A stretch of 64,000 bases of DNA from Pseudonocardia autotrophica (GTDB lineage: Bacteria; Actinomycetota; Actinomycetes; Mycobacteriales; Pseudonocardiaceae): positions 1 through 64,000 of the forward strand of contig NZ_JNYD01000021.1 of NCBI RefSeq assembly GCF_000717175.1, written 5' to 3'. Below are positions 26,757 through 35,518 of the stretch, one piece after another. The translations under genes and the position numbers were made by a program. The notes beneath the pieces were generated by a model that was not told the DNA's origin, made no database searches, and worked only from the letters and a program-made list of their open reading frames with translations. How positions within the stretch are numbered: position 1 is the first letter of the stretch; every line of letters begins with the position of its first letter.

Positions 26757-27578
26757 TCAGGTCGGGTTCGGCGCCCGCTGCCCGGTGTCGTCGGCGCCCT
26801 CCTCCTGCTCCTCGGGGGTCTCCGAGCCCACGATGCCGGCGACGTCCTCCTCCTCGTCCTCCTCCTCGTCGGCCTCGGCCTCGGGCCGGGGTCGCTTCGA
26901 GGCGGCGAACTGCTCGAGCCGCTGGGCGAGCCGCTCGAGGCCCTGGAGCGCCAGCAGGGCGAGCCGCTTGATCAGCTGCAGCAGGATCGCGGCCTTGGCC
27001 ATCAGGAAGCTGAAGCTCGCCCCCAGGACCGGCTTGACCACCGAGCCCACGGTCCCGACCACACCCTTCAGCGTGCCGGTCGCCGTCGACGCCACCCCGC
27101 TGACGGCGGTCTCACCGGTCTTCGCCACGCCCGACGCGACGTCGCCGCCGGCCTTCGCCAACCCGGATGCGGCCGCTCCGCCGGTGCTTGCGGCGGTGCG
27201 GCCCGTGCTGCCGACGGCCTGCGCGGCGCCGGACGCCGCGGCCCGTCCGGTCTGGGCGACGGTTCGTGCGGTCTTCCCGGCACCCGGCGCCGCCGCCTGA
27301 CCCGCGGCGCCCGCCGTCCGACCGGCTCGACCCGCGGCCCGGCCCGCCTGGTCCACGGTCCGACGGGCCGCCGACCGGCCGGCCTCGGACGCGGCCCGGC
27401 CGGCCGCCGTCACCCGGCGGACACCACCGGTGACGTTCCTGGCGGGCGGCTTCGTCCCTCCGTCGGGCGCGCTCATCCCGGGCGCACGACGCCGGACCTT
27501 CCGCGTGGCGTCGGACGCGTCCTGCTCACCTGCGCGGGCCTCCCCGCGCTTCTCCTGGGGCTGGTCGGATTCCGTCAT
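26757..27578 (-). CDS. Alanine-rich protein with 11-residue amphipathic repeats, acidic tail
   Basis: A 273-residue protein I cannot assign to a family. Residues about 50-181 are a run of 11-residue units, clearest at the end: ASGLAKAGGDV, ASGVAKTGETA, VSGVASTATGT and LKGVVGTVGSV. This periodicity resembles perilipin, synuclein and LEA repeats that fold as lipid-bound 11/3 helices. A hydrophobic-amphipathic segment follows (FLMAKAAILLQLIKRLALLA, residues 191-210), then LQGLERLAQRLEQF, and a strongly acidic C-terminus with DEEEDEEED. The N-terminus is basic and polar. ATG at 27578 follows AGAGGAG. A lipid-surface or membrane-coating role is inferred; the WS/DGAT gene lies one gene further on. 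Confidence 0.75.
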   Translation of the reverse strand: MTESDQPQEKRGEARAGEQDASDATRKVRRRAPGMSAPDGGTKPPARNVTGGVRRVTAAGRAASEAGRSAARRTVDQAGRAAGRAGRTAGAAGQAAAPGAGKTARTVAQTGRAAASGAAQAVGSTGRTAASTGGAAASGLAKAGGDVASGVAKTGETAVSGVASTATGTLKGVVGTVGSVVKPVLGASFSFLMAKAAILLQLIKRLALLALQGLERLAQRLEQFAASKRPRPEAEADEEEDEEEDVAGIVGSETPEEQEEGADDTGQRAPNPT

Positions 27579-27693
27579 CGGTCCGCTCCTCTGCTCGGCT
27601 CGCAGTGCTACCACTTCTCGAGGGACGGCTACCCGAATCCGAGCCATGACCAGGCAATTTGCGCTGAATGGACGCGTGCCCAGGCCCGCGTCC

Positions 27694-27718
27694 CGCATCG
27701 CCCGGAGGGCCAGATGCG
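27694..27718 (-). terminator. Hairpin after the first large LuxR ATPase gene
   Basis: CGCATCGCCC-GGA-GGGC-(CA bulge)-GATGCG, an imperfect 10-bp stem just past the stop of the large LuxR regulator gene at 27721. Weak but well placed. Confidence 0.45.
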
Positions 27719-27720
27719 CG

Positions 27721-30459
27721 CTAGGAGTCCCTGCGTCCGCCGAGCAGCCGCACGGCTTCGGCGACCAGGGCGGGGCGTCGGGCGGCGCCCGTCTTCGCCA
27801 GCAGCCGTTCGACGTGCTTCTCCACGGTCCGCACGGACAGCACGAGCCGCGCCGCGATCTCCCGGTTGTCCAGGCCCTCGGCGACCAGCACGAGGACCTC
27901 GCTCTCCCTCGAGGTCAGACCCTTCTCGCGCAGAACCGCGGGAACGACGGTGGTGGTCCGCCGCGGCACGGCCACTCCGGCCCTGCGCAACTGCCCGCGC
28001 AGGGCCGCGGCCCAGCGCTCGCGGCCCCGCGCCTCGACCTTGGGAAGATCCGCGGCCAGCCAGCGGGCGGGCTCGCCCCAGCCGTCAACGAGCGCCGCCC
28101 CGGCCACCAGTCGTCGGGCCTGCAGGCGGTGCCAGCCGATGTCCACGGGACTGCGCAAGGTGTCCTCGGCCTCGTCGAACGCCGTGAGCGCACCGGCCCG
28201 GTCGCCGCGGCGGCCCCGTGCGATGGCCTCCGCGAACCGTGCCATGCCCCGGTTCCACCGGTTGGTGAGCGGATCGGGCGGCTCGGGAGGGGCGATCCGC
28301 CCTGCATCGCAGGCCACGGTGGTCATGAGCCAGAGTCCGACGCCAGGTGAGCCGGTGACCTCGTCCGGCCTGCGCGCGAACTGCGTCATCGCCTCCTCGA
28401 GGTGCGCGTGGGCGGCGGTGTCGTCGCCCCGGTCGAGGGCCCACATCGCCCGCACCTGCGCGATCTCCCCGCGCAGGTGGGTGTCGTCCGGCGCGAGGGC
28501 CTGCGCCTCGGCGAGCTGCGCCTCGGCCTGCTCACCGAGGTAGGCCCGAGCCGCGGCGTCGAGGACGAGGGCCTTGGGCAGCGTCGCGAGGTGCAACCGG
28601 CGAGAGGCCGTGATGCAGCGGGTCGCCGCCGCGACCGCCTCCTCGGCTTCCCACCGGGCGTTGCGGATGGCGGTCTCCTGCAGGTCGAGCACGGCGACCC
28701 CGGCGAGATCGCCGAGCGCGGCCACCCGCGCCCGGGCCTCGGCGAGCAGGTCGACGCGGAGGGTCTCCTGCACCCCGGCGATGGCCCGCTCGTAGGCGGC
28801 ACGCGCCGCCGCGTGCGCCAACCCGTGCTGCTCGGCGAGGGTCCGGGCACGCAGCGCCAGCGCCTCGGCCTCGTCGAGGTCGGAGCGGCGGGCGAGGCGG
28901 CTCAGCAGCAGGAGGGCCTCGACCCGCACGTCGACCGGGCCGCGCTCGTGTGCCGCGGCCGCCAGGTGAGCGGCGTCGTCCGGGCGGGCGTCCTCCAGCG
29001 CGACGGTCGCGCGCACCACCATCGCCCGCAGCCCGTCGGCGCCGTCGGTGGGAACTTGCCGAAGCTCTGCCTCGGCGGCGGCCCACCGGCCGGCGCGGAC
29101 GTGGACGCGGGCGAGCCGGACACGGGCCGCGGCCGCGTGCGGCGCGGCGTCGAGCAGGCGACGGCTGATCGCGGCGGCCTCCTCGGTCTTGCCAGCGGAC
29201 GTCAGGACCTCGGCGAGGAGCTCGTCGACGGCGGTGGGGTCGTCCGACACCTCACGGGCCCGGCGGAGGGTCGTCTCGGCGGACAGCAGGGCGCCGCGGG
29301 CGAGGTTGCGCCGACCCGCCTCGAGCAGCACCTCGGCCGCCGCGGCCCGGTCTCCCGCGGTCAGGGCGAGGTCGGCGGCGACGTCGCACCACGGCCCGTC
29401 GAGTTCGGGCTGCCGGTGCCGGACGGCGGCGAGCGCCCTCGCGGCCCAGGCCGCGCGCTCGGGCGGGAGGAGGTCGGCGAGGACCGCGTCGCGGACGAGG
29501 GCGTGGCGGAACCGGAACTCGTCCTGCTCCGCGGGTTCGATCATCCCGGACCGGATGGTCTCGCGGAGGACGGCGAGCGCCGCGGTCTCGTCGAGGCCGA
29601 CGGTGTCCGCCAGGACGCGCCAGTCGAACCGCTCGCCGAGCACGGCGGCGGCCTGGAGGGCCGCGCGGCCGTCGTCGGGGAACGCGGCGAGCCGCGTCCG
29701 GACGGACTCGGCCACGGACCGGGGGACGACGCCGGGCTCGGCGCCGAGCAGTTCCTCGACCAGGAGCGGGAGACCGGCGCTACGACGGCGCAGCGCCTGT
29801 CGGTCCGCCGTGTCGACCAGGGTGTCGATCCCGCAGGCGTCGATCATGGCGTCGATCTCGGGTGCGGTGAGCGGTGCGAGTATGCGGACGGTGCAGGCGC
29901 CGCGCCGGGCCAGGGCGTCGGTCAGCTGGGCCACGGCGTCCGGCTCGTCGCGGGCGGTGAGGAGCAGGGCGACGCGCTCGGTGTTGTCGGCGAGGAACTC
30001 GACCACGGACAGTGTCTCGGGATCGGCCCAGTGCAGGTCTTCGAGGACGAGCAGCAGCCCGTCGGGCGCGAGGTCCTGGAGGAGGCGGAGGACGGCTTCG
30101 GCGAGGACGAGTACGGAGCCTTCCGGCCGGTCGTCGACACGCCAGCGGGGAACGAGCCGACCGAGCTCGGGTCGGGCGTCGAACCCCTCATGCCGACGCA
30201 GCCCGGCGAGCAGGGCCTCGGCGATGGGTCGGAACGCGGTCGCGTCCCCGTGCGGCACCGCCCGTCCGGTCAGCGCGGGGATGCCCCATGCCTCCGCCGC
30301 CACGACCGCCTCCCGCGCGAGACGCGACTTGCCGATCCCGGCGGGGCCGAGGAGCGCCGTCGTCGAGCCCCGTCCGAGCCGGGTGGCGGCCAGCGCGGAC
30401 CGCACCGCGGCCAGCTCCCCCGTCCGTCCGACGACGACGGGGCAGCGCGGCGCGGGCAC
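27721..30459 (-). CDS. Large ATP-binding LuxR-family regulator (LAL)
   Basis: A roughly 912-residue regulator. The N-terminal AAA-type ATPase begins VVGRTGELAAVR, has a Walker A motif (GPAGIGKSRL) near residue 41 and a Walker B segment (LLLVLEDLHWADPETL). A long helical middle of about 500 residues looks like TPR-type repeats. The C-terminus is a LuxR helix-turn-helix (LTSRESEVLVLVAEGLDNRE and LSVRTVEKHVERLLAKTGA). The start is uncertain: GTG at 30459 or at 30483, neither with a clear Shine-Dalgarno. Divergent from the cupin gene, which is the likeliest target. LAL regulators are typical of actinobacterial secondary metabolism and sugar use; the signal here is unknown. Confidence 0.87.
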   Translation of the reverse strand: MPAPRCPVVVGRTGELAAVRSALAATRLGRGSTTALLGPAGIGKSRLAREAVVAAEAWGIPALTGRAVPHGDATAFRPIAEALLAGLRRHEGFDARPELGRLVPRWRVDDRPEGSVLVLAEAVLRLLQDLAPDGLLLVLEDLHWADPETLSVVEFLADNTERVALLLTARDEPDAVAQLTDALARRGACTVRILAPLTAPEIDAMIDACGIDTLVDTADRQALRRRSAGLPLLVEELLGAEPGVVPRSVAESVRTRLAAFPDDGRAALQAAAVLGERFDWRVLADTVGLDETAALAVLRETIRSGMIEPAEQDEFRFRHALVRDAVLADLLPPERAAWAARALAAVRHRQPELDGPWCDVAADLALTAGDRAAAAEVLLEAGRRNLARGALLSAETTLRRAREVSDDPTAVDELLAEVLTSAGKTEEAAAISRRLLDAAPHAAAARVRLARVHVRAGRWAAAEAELRQVPTDGADGLRAMVVRATVALEDARPDDAAHLAAAAHERGPVDVRVEALLLLSRLARRSDLDEAEALALRARTLAEQHGLAHAAARAAYERAIAGVQETLRVDLLAEARARVAALGDLAGVAVLDLQETAIRNARWEAEEAVAAATRCITASRRLHLATLPKALVLDAAARAYLGEQAEAQLAEAQALAPDDTHLRGEIAQVRAMWALDRGDDTAAHAHLEEAMTQFARRPDEVTGSPGVGLWLMTTVACDAGRIAPPEPPDPLTNRWNRGMARFAEAIARGRRGDRAGALTAFDEAEDTLRSPVDIGWHRLQARRLVAGAALVDGWGEPARWLAADLPKVEARGRERWAAALRGQLRRAGVAVPRRTTTVVPAVLREKGLTSRESEVLVLVAEGLDNREIAARLVLSVRTVEKHVERLLAKTGAARRPALVAEAVRLLGGRRDS

Positions 30460-30561
30460 CCACCGGACAGTAGGCGACCGCACAGACGTACGTGCAGCGT
30501 TTGCGCCGGATACGTACACACCCCGATGTCGGTGGGCGCGCGACGCGTCAGTGTCGAGGTC

Positions 30562-31059
30562 ATGACGATCCCCACCACTCGCCCGTACCACCTCGCCGCC
30601 GGTGAGGGCCCCGCTCTGTGGCACCTCGGCGCCCTGCTGACCTTCAAGGCGACCAGCGACAACACGAACGAGCGCCTCTGGGTGCAGGAGGCGTACGGCG
30701 CCCGTGGCTACGCCAGCCCGCTGCACCGCCACACCCGCGAGGACGAGGCCTTCTACGTGCTCGACGGCCGCCTCGCGGTCTGCGTCGGCGACGACGTGAT
30801 CACCGCCGAGACCGGCAGCTTCGTGTGGGCCCCGCGGGACCTCGCCCACGCCTTCTGCGTGGAGTCCGACGAGGCCCGCTTCCTCGCCTTCTCCACCGGC
30901 GGCCGGATGGACCACTTCTTCTTCGCGACCGGCGAGCCCGCGCCGTCGGCGACCCTGCCCCCACCGCCGGACGGTCCCCCGGACGTCGAGGCACTGGTCC
31001 GGGCGATGACGGAGTACGGCGTGGAGATGGTCGGCCCGCCGCCGCAGCCACGGGGGTGA
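30562..31059 (+). CDS. Cupin-domain protein
   Basis: A 165-residue small-molecule-binding beta-barrel protein. The two cupin motifs are visible: PLHRHTREDEAFYVLDGRLA (motif 1, with metal-binding His, His, Glu) and GSFVWAPRDLAHAFCVESDE (motif 2, with His). It therefore probably binds a divalent metal and could be a dioxygenase, isomerase or sensor; relatives near regulators are often annotated quercetin-2,3-dioxygenase-like. The ATG at 30562 has GAGG just upstream. Divergent from the large LuxR regulator, with TACGTA boxes between; followed by a hairpin shared with the convergent HNH gene. Confidence 0.85.
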   Translation: MTIPTTRPYHLAAGEGPALWHLGALLTFKATSDNTNERLWVQEAYGARGYASPLHRHTREDEAFYVLDGRLAVCVGDDVITAETGSFVWAPRDLAHAFCVESDEARFLAFSTGGRMDHFFFATGEPAPSATLPPPPDGPPDVEALVRAMTEYGVEMVGPPPQPRG

Positions 31060-31061
31060 GC

Positions 31062-31092
31062 GAGGCCCTGGCCGGAGGGGTGCCAGGGCCTC
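31062..31092. terminator. Bidirectional hairpin between cupin and HNH genes
   Basis: Perfect 11-bp stem GAGGCCCTGGC / GCCAGGGCCTC, 9-nt loop. It starts 2 nt after the cupin stop and overlaps the stop codon of the convergent HNH gene. Confidence 0.75.
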
Positions 31093-32437
31093 ACGAACGC
31101 CGCGGCAGCGCCACGAGGTCGTCCAGGCTCACCTGCTCGACGGGTCGGCTGGGCGCGGGGACCCGACCGAGGAGGTCCGGACGATGGACGACGTTGCGGC
31201 CCGGTGGCCCGCCCGTCCACCACGGCGGATGGAACGAGGGGATCCCCCGGTCGACCGTGACCGTCCACTCGCCTCGGTGGATCAGCCGGTGGTGGCGCGC
31301 GCACAGCAGCACCGTGTTGCCCAGCGAGGTCTCCCCGCCGTCGACCCAGTGCCGCACGTGATGGCCCTCGCACCACTGCGCGGGCATTCCACAGCCGGGG
31401 AACGCGCATCCACCGTCGCGGACCGCCAGGGCCCGCCGCAGTGCGTGCGGTACGACCCGGTGCTTGCGCCCGACGTCGAACGGCTGCCCGTCCGACCCCA
31501 GGAGCACGGGGACCACCCCGGCGTCGCACGCCAGGCGCCGCGCGTCCTCGGCGCGGATCACCCCACGCGCGAGCCCGTCCCCAAACTCCAGCAGTCCCGC
31601 CCCGTCGTGGCGGAGGTCCTGCAGCGAGATCGTGACGGTGATGTGCGGCCGGGTCCCGCCCTCGACGGGCAACGCCCCGGAGTTCAGCATCCGCCGGCAC
31701 AGCTCGACCAGCGCGTCCCCGTCCCGCTCGGCCATCGACCGGGGATCCGGTCGCGGCTCACCCGGGCCGTGCTCGCACCCGGACTCCGTGCACTGCCCGG
31801 CCTCGTGCTCACCGGTCGGCGCGGCCAACGGGGACAACGCGGTCCGGATGATCGCCGCCGACTCCCGGTCGAACCAGCCCCGCGCCTCGAACCCCTCACC
31901 GCGGGGCAGGAACCGCAGCCGCGTCCGCGTGGGGTCGTTGTGCCGAGGCCGCGGCCCGTCCGGATCGAGCATCGCCAGCGCGTGCTTGCCCACCCTCCGC
32001 AACGCGTCGGGGTCGAGGAGCCGGGCCTGCTCGGCCAGATCCTGTTCGAGGGGTTCCCGGTGCTCGGCGACCAGGTGTGGCGGGAGCGCGGCGAGCGTCC
32101 GCTCGATCACCACCACGTGGTCCAGCGAGATCTCTGCGGCTGCCACCGCCTGCGCGGTCTCCGGCAGGGCTGCGGGAAGCGACTCGCCTTGCAGGGAGCG
32201 CCGCGGAGCGGCGGCCCGCGCCGCCCGCACCCGCGCCTTCGCCGCGCCCGCCCCGACCTTCTGCACCGTGCGCAACAGGTCCGCGGCGTCCTTGAACCCA
32301 CGCTCGGCGGCGATCCCCCGCGCCTCCAGCTCCCCGACGACGGCGAGCATCCGGGCCTCGACGGCATTGCGCGCGCGCTGGACGTCGGCGACCGCGGCGA
32401 GGAGGTCCTCGTCCGCCACGTCGCCCCAGCCGGCCAT
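31091..32437 (-). CDS. DUF222 / 13E12-repeat HNH endonuclease family protein
   Basis: A 448-residue protein of the actinobacterial 13E12 repeat family: a helical DUF222 region at residues about 10-290 followed by a C-terminal HNH nuclease domain. The HNH core shows CAFPGCGMPAQWCEGHHVRH and then NTVLLCARHHRLIHRGEW, with the Cys zinc ligands and catalytic His all present. Members are numerous and their biological role is unclear; several mycobacterial ones belong to the LexA regulon. Here a near-perfect SOS box lies only 12 nt before the ATG at 32437, so DNA-damage induction is expected. No Shine-Dalgarno, compatible with a leaderless transcript. Confidence 0.88.
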   Translation of the reverse strand: MAGWGDVADEDLLAAVADVQRARNAVEARMLAVVGELEARGIAAERGFKDAADLLRTVQKVGAGAAKARVRAARAAAPRRSLQGESLPAALPETAQAVAAAEISLDHVVVIERTLAALPPHLVAEHREPLEQDLAEQARLLDPDALRRVGKHALAMLDPDGPRPRHNDPTRTRLRFLPRGEGFEARGWFDRESAAIIRTALSPLAAPTGEHEAGQCTESGCEHGPGEPRPDPRSMAERDGDALVELCRRMLNSGALPVEGGTRPHITVTISLQDLRHDGAGLLEFGDGLARGVIRAEDARRLACDAGVVPVLLGSDGQPFDVGRKHRVVPHALRRALAVRDGGCAFPGCGMPAQWCEGHHVRHWVDGGETSLGNTVLLCARHHRLIHRGEWTVTVDRGIPSFHPPWWTGGPPGRNVVHRPDLLGRVPAPSRPVEQVSLDDLVALPRRS

Positions 32438-32777
32438 ACGTGAACTGTATCGAACATATGGTCGAGTAAAGCCTTCTGAACTGCGTTGATGCGGCGAGCG
32501 GGCGCCTCACGCGGACGACTGGTTCAGCACTTCTCCACGAGGCCAGCCGTCTCGATAGCAGTGGTGCCGCCCAACGGCAGATGTGGGCTTCTCGGCGCAA
32601 CCGACAGAGGGATGCTGATGGGTGCGCGAGATCCTCGTCCGCTCCCGCCCCGCACCCCGGTGCTCGACCAGCGCCAGCTTGGCGCCCTCTCCCGCAATTG
32701 GAGTCGGGTTGGAGCCGGCGGGTGGACGGTTCCCGCGACCGGGCCGATGAGGCGGCCCGTGCTCGGGAGGGAGCGCC
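32438..32777. other. 340-bp divergent intergenic region
   Basis: Lies between the HNH gene and the FAD oxidase gene, which are divergent. It holds the LexA box at 32450-32465 close to the HNH side. No gene is apparent in the rest, which is slightly less GC-rich around 32466-32560. Confidence 0.6.
32450..32465. promoter_or_regulatory. LexA (SOS) box upstream of the HNH gene
   Basis: TCGAACATATGGTCGA matches the mycobacterial/actinobacterial SOS consensus TCGAAC-N4-GTTCGA with a single mismatch. It is centred about 20 nt before the HNH ATG, overlapping the expected promoter of a leaderless transcript, so LexA binding would block transcription directly. Confidence 0.75.
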
Positions 32778-34622
32778 ATGTCCGACGGATTCGCTGCACT
32801 CGACCGCGCCCTCGCCGGCCGGGTCCACCGGCCCGACACGCCCGGCTTCGACGCGGCGTGCGCCGGCTTCGACCTGGCGGCGATCCCGACGCCCGACGTC
32901 GCAGTCTCCGTGACCTCCGAGTCCGACGTGACGGCCGCGGTGCGCTTCGCGGCGGAGCACGGGCTCCCCGTCGCGGTCCGGGCGACCGGGCACGGGCCGA
33001 TCCCCGGCGTCGACCACGGTTTGTTGATCGACACCCGCACGCTCTCGAGCGTCTCCGTCGACTCCTCAGGCGGCATGGCGACGATCGGCGCCGGCGCCAC
33101 GTGGGCCCCCGTGCTGGCGGCGTGCGCTCCGCTGGGGTTGGCGCCGCCGTGCGGGTCCGCGCCCGACGTCGGCGCCGTCGCCTACACCCTCGGCGGCGGC
33201 CTCGGCCCGTTCGGCCGCAGCCACGGCTGGGCCGCCGACCGGGTCCGCCGGCTCCGGCTGGTCACCGCCACCGGTTCACTCCGCGAGGTCACTGCGGAGT
33301 CGGATCCCGAGCTGTTCTGGGCCTGCCGGGGCGGCGGCGGCAACTTCGGGGTCGTGACGGAGCTGGAGATCGACCTCGTGCCTGTCGCGGGCCTGTACGG
33401 CGGTGGACTGTTCCTGCCCGGCGAGGCCGCACCCGAGCTGCTCGCCGCCTTCGGCCGGTGCACGGCAGACGCCCCCGACGAGCTCACCCTCTCGGTCGCC
33501 TTCGTGACCTTCCCCGACGTCGAGCCGGTCCCGCCGGCGGTCCGCGGCCGGTTCGTCGGGCACGTCCGCGTCGCCTACCTCGGTGCACCGACCGAGGCGG
33601 AGGACCTGATCAAGCCACTCCGCGCGGTGGCGACGCCGCTGCTGGACACCGTGCGGCCCCTGACCGTGACCGAGATCGGCACGATCCACGCCGACCCGGT
33701 CCTCCCTCAACCCGTCGCCTGCGGCGGCGCGATCCTGCCCCGCTGGGACGACGCCGCGATCGACGTCCTCCTCGACGAGGTCAGTGTCTCGACGCCGCAC
33801 ATGCTGGAGCTGCGGCACCTGGGCGGCGCCCTCGCCCGTCCCCCCGCCGTCGCGAACGCGGTCGGCCATCGCGACGTCCACTACAACCTCTTCACCTCGG
33901 CCTACCCCGGCCCGGCCTTCGCCGACGCCGTCGGCCTCCAGACCGCGCTGTACGAGCAATTGCTGCCCTGGACCGGCGGCCGGGCGCTCTACAACTTCGC
34001 CGCCTCCCCCGGCGGGCGTCCGGTCGATGCCCGGACCGCCTTCGACGAGCCCACCTACTCGCGGCTACGAGGCGTCAAGACGGCGTGGGACCCGGACAAC
34101 CTGTTCCGCTTCTGCATCGACATCCCACCCTTCGCGCCCTCTGGCGGCGGCTCGCTCCGGGAGCGGATGCAGGAGATGTTCACGCGGATGGTCGAGGCGA
34201 AGGACGCCTCCCTCGTCGACACCTACTACGACCCGGAGTTCGTCCTCACCACGAACGGCCAGACCCAGGACCTCGCCGCCTTCCGCGCCGGCCACGAGCG
34301 CGTCTACGCCACCCCCATCACGTACCGGGTGGAGTACGACGACGACTCCTGGGTCGAGTCCGGCCCCCGCCTCGCCGCGAGGGTGTGGATCACGACCCAG
34401 CGGCCGGGCGAGGAGGCGCACCGCATCGAGGTGGTGCTCGTCGCGGAGTACCGAGAGGGCCGCCTCCTCCGGGTCCACGAACTCACCTGGCCGGACTGGT
34501 CGCAGCTGGGGGCGTTCGAGAGATATGGGGGGACGGGCGAAAAAGTTGCCGCTTCTGCAGATCCTCGCGATGACCGTGCCGCAGGCCGTATGGACGGCGA
34601 ACCGCCTACTACTGCCTGCTGA
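32778..34622 (+). CDS. FAD-binding (BBE-like) oxidoreductase fused to a SnoaL-like domain
   Basis: A 614-residue protein. Residues 1-450 are a PCMH/VAO-type FAD oxidase: VAVRATGHGPIPGVDHGLLI carries the His expected to bind FAD covalently, GAVAYTLGGGLGPFGRSHGW is the second FAD motif, and NLFRFCIDIPP marks the C-terminal BBE-type end. A further domain at about 460-590 (RMQEMFTRMVEAKDASLVDT to VHELTWPDWSQLG) looks like a SnoaL/NTF2 fold. The last 20-25 residues are out of character and coincide with a drop in GC content, so the natural 3' end may be lost. GGGAGGGAG precedes the ATG. Such oxidases act on sugars, alkaloids or polyketides; substrate unknown. Confidence 0.85.
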   Translation: MSDGFAALDRALAGRVHRPDTPGFDAACAGFDLAAIPTPDVAVSVTSESDVTAAVRFAAEHGLPVAVRATGHGPIPGVDHGLLIDTRTLSSVSVDSSGGMATIGAGATWAPVLAACAPLGLAPPCGSAPDVGAVAYTLGGGLGPFGRSHGWAADRVRRLRLVTATGSLREVTAESDPELFWACRGGGGNFGVVTELEIDLVPVAGLYGGGLFLPGEAAPELLAAFGRCTADAPDELTLSVAFVTFPDVEPVPPAVRGRFVGHVRVAYLGAPTEAEDLIKPLRAVATPLLDTVRPLTVTEIGTIHADPVLPQPVACGGAILPRWDDAAIDVLLDEVSVSTPHMLELRHLGGALARPPAVANAVGHRDVHYNLFTSAYPGPAFADAVGLQTALYEQLLPWTGGRALYNFAASPGGRPVDARTAFDEPTYSRLRGVKTAWDPDNLFRFCIDIPPFAPSGGGSLRERMQEMFTRMVEAKDASLVDTYYDPEFVLTTNGQTQDLAAFRAGHERVYATPITYRVEYDDDSWVESGPRLAARVWITTQRPGEEAHRIEVVLVAEYREGRLLRVHELTWPDWSQLGAFERYGGTGEKVAASADPRDDRAAGRMDGEPPTTAC

Positions 34623-34724
34623 GATCGGCAATCTTCTAGGTTTCAGTGACAGCGCACAAACAGCCCACAGGCCATGTCCTGATACCCAACCTGTCTGGGC
34701 GATTGCGACCGAGACGTTGCTCCG

Positions 34725-35309
34725 TCACAGGTCGGAATCAGCCGCCACTCCAATTCCCTCATCCCCTGCGCGGCTGGCGCAGGCCCCCAAGCCCTGCGGC
34801 GCAGCAGGCCTGCCAGTTGCACTCTCCAAAGTTCCGTCAAAGCCTCGAAGCCACCACTGATTTGCAGAGTCCCGGAATCGCGAGGCGCAACGAAGCTGTG
34901 CGCCGTTCAGCAGACCCGCCCAGTCTGGACCATAATCAACTCTCTCTGCGATCGATCGCAGCTCGGCCGTGCCCTGGCGCATACGGCGCGGTTCCGACGA
35001 CGGACCCGCTACCGCTCGATGGACGCGGAAGCGGTGAGCCGGGGTGTCAATCCAGATTGTCAAGTCATATATAGGCTTGCCGCTTTGGTTGATGTAGCGA
35101 ACGAGCGGCAACTTATCTTCAGTGCCAACGCGAACCCAAAGCGCGACGCCTGCGGCGTCGGCCTGTCTCTCCAGTCGCTGACGATCAGCATTCTCGTTCT
35201 CTAGGAGCTTCAGCTGGCCGTAAGCTGCCCGCCCCGCGAAAACTGCAGCACCCAGAGCCCCCACAGTGGCGATCGCCGAGAACCAATCAGGCACAGAACC
35301 CCAGTCCAT
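34725..35309 (-). CDS. Hypothetical membrane-anchored protein in a lower-GC patch
   Basis: A 194-residue frame with one N-terminal transmembrane segment (FSAIATVGALGAAVFAGRAA) followed by a short charged coiled stretch (KLLENENADRQRLERQ) and a globular part with IYDLTIWIDTPAHRF. This architecture, starting MDWGSVPDWFSA, is common in orphan actinobacterial proteins of unknown function, often on mobile DNA. No good Shine-Dalgarno precedes the ATG at 35309. The surrounding 34,520-35,520 stretch is visibly poorer in GC than its flanks, suggesting acquired DNA. The C-terminal 40 residues are of lower quality, and the gene may be decayed. Confidence 0.55.
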   Translation of the reverse strand: MDWGSVPDWFSAIATVGALGAAVFAGRAAYGQLKLLENENADRQRLERQADAAGVALWVRVGTEDKLPLVRYINQSGKPIYDLTIWIDTPAHRFRVHRAVAGPSSEPRRMRQGTAELRSIAERVDYGPDWAGLLNGAQLRCASRFRDSANQWWLRGFDGTLESATGRPAAPQGLGACASRAGDEGIGVAADSDL

Positions 35310-35518
35310 TCGCGAATGATGTCACAGCGCTTGTCAGCCCAGGCACACGGCCTACACCTCGGATGGCTGAAGGTTGCTGTGAGGCCGAGTCCGGCGCTTC
35401 AGCGACCAGCCTCGTCAAGGGCGTTATCCAACTATTCACCAGATCGAGTTGCCCGCCCGCGTGCCTTTCCCGGCAGAGCTCTACCGCATACCTCACTAGC
35501 TCCGGCCAAGGTCGTCCA

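Noticed and set aside
30484..30561. GTACGT / ACGTAC repeats between the large LuxR regulator and the cupin gene as a firm operator
   Set aside because: Arms are only 6 bp with an 18-nt spacer; they may matter but the evidence is too weak to call a feature.
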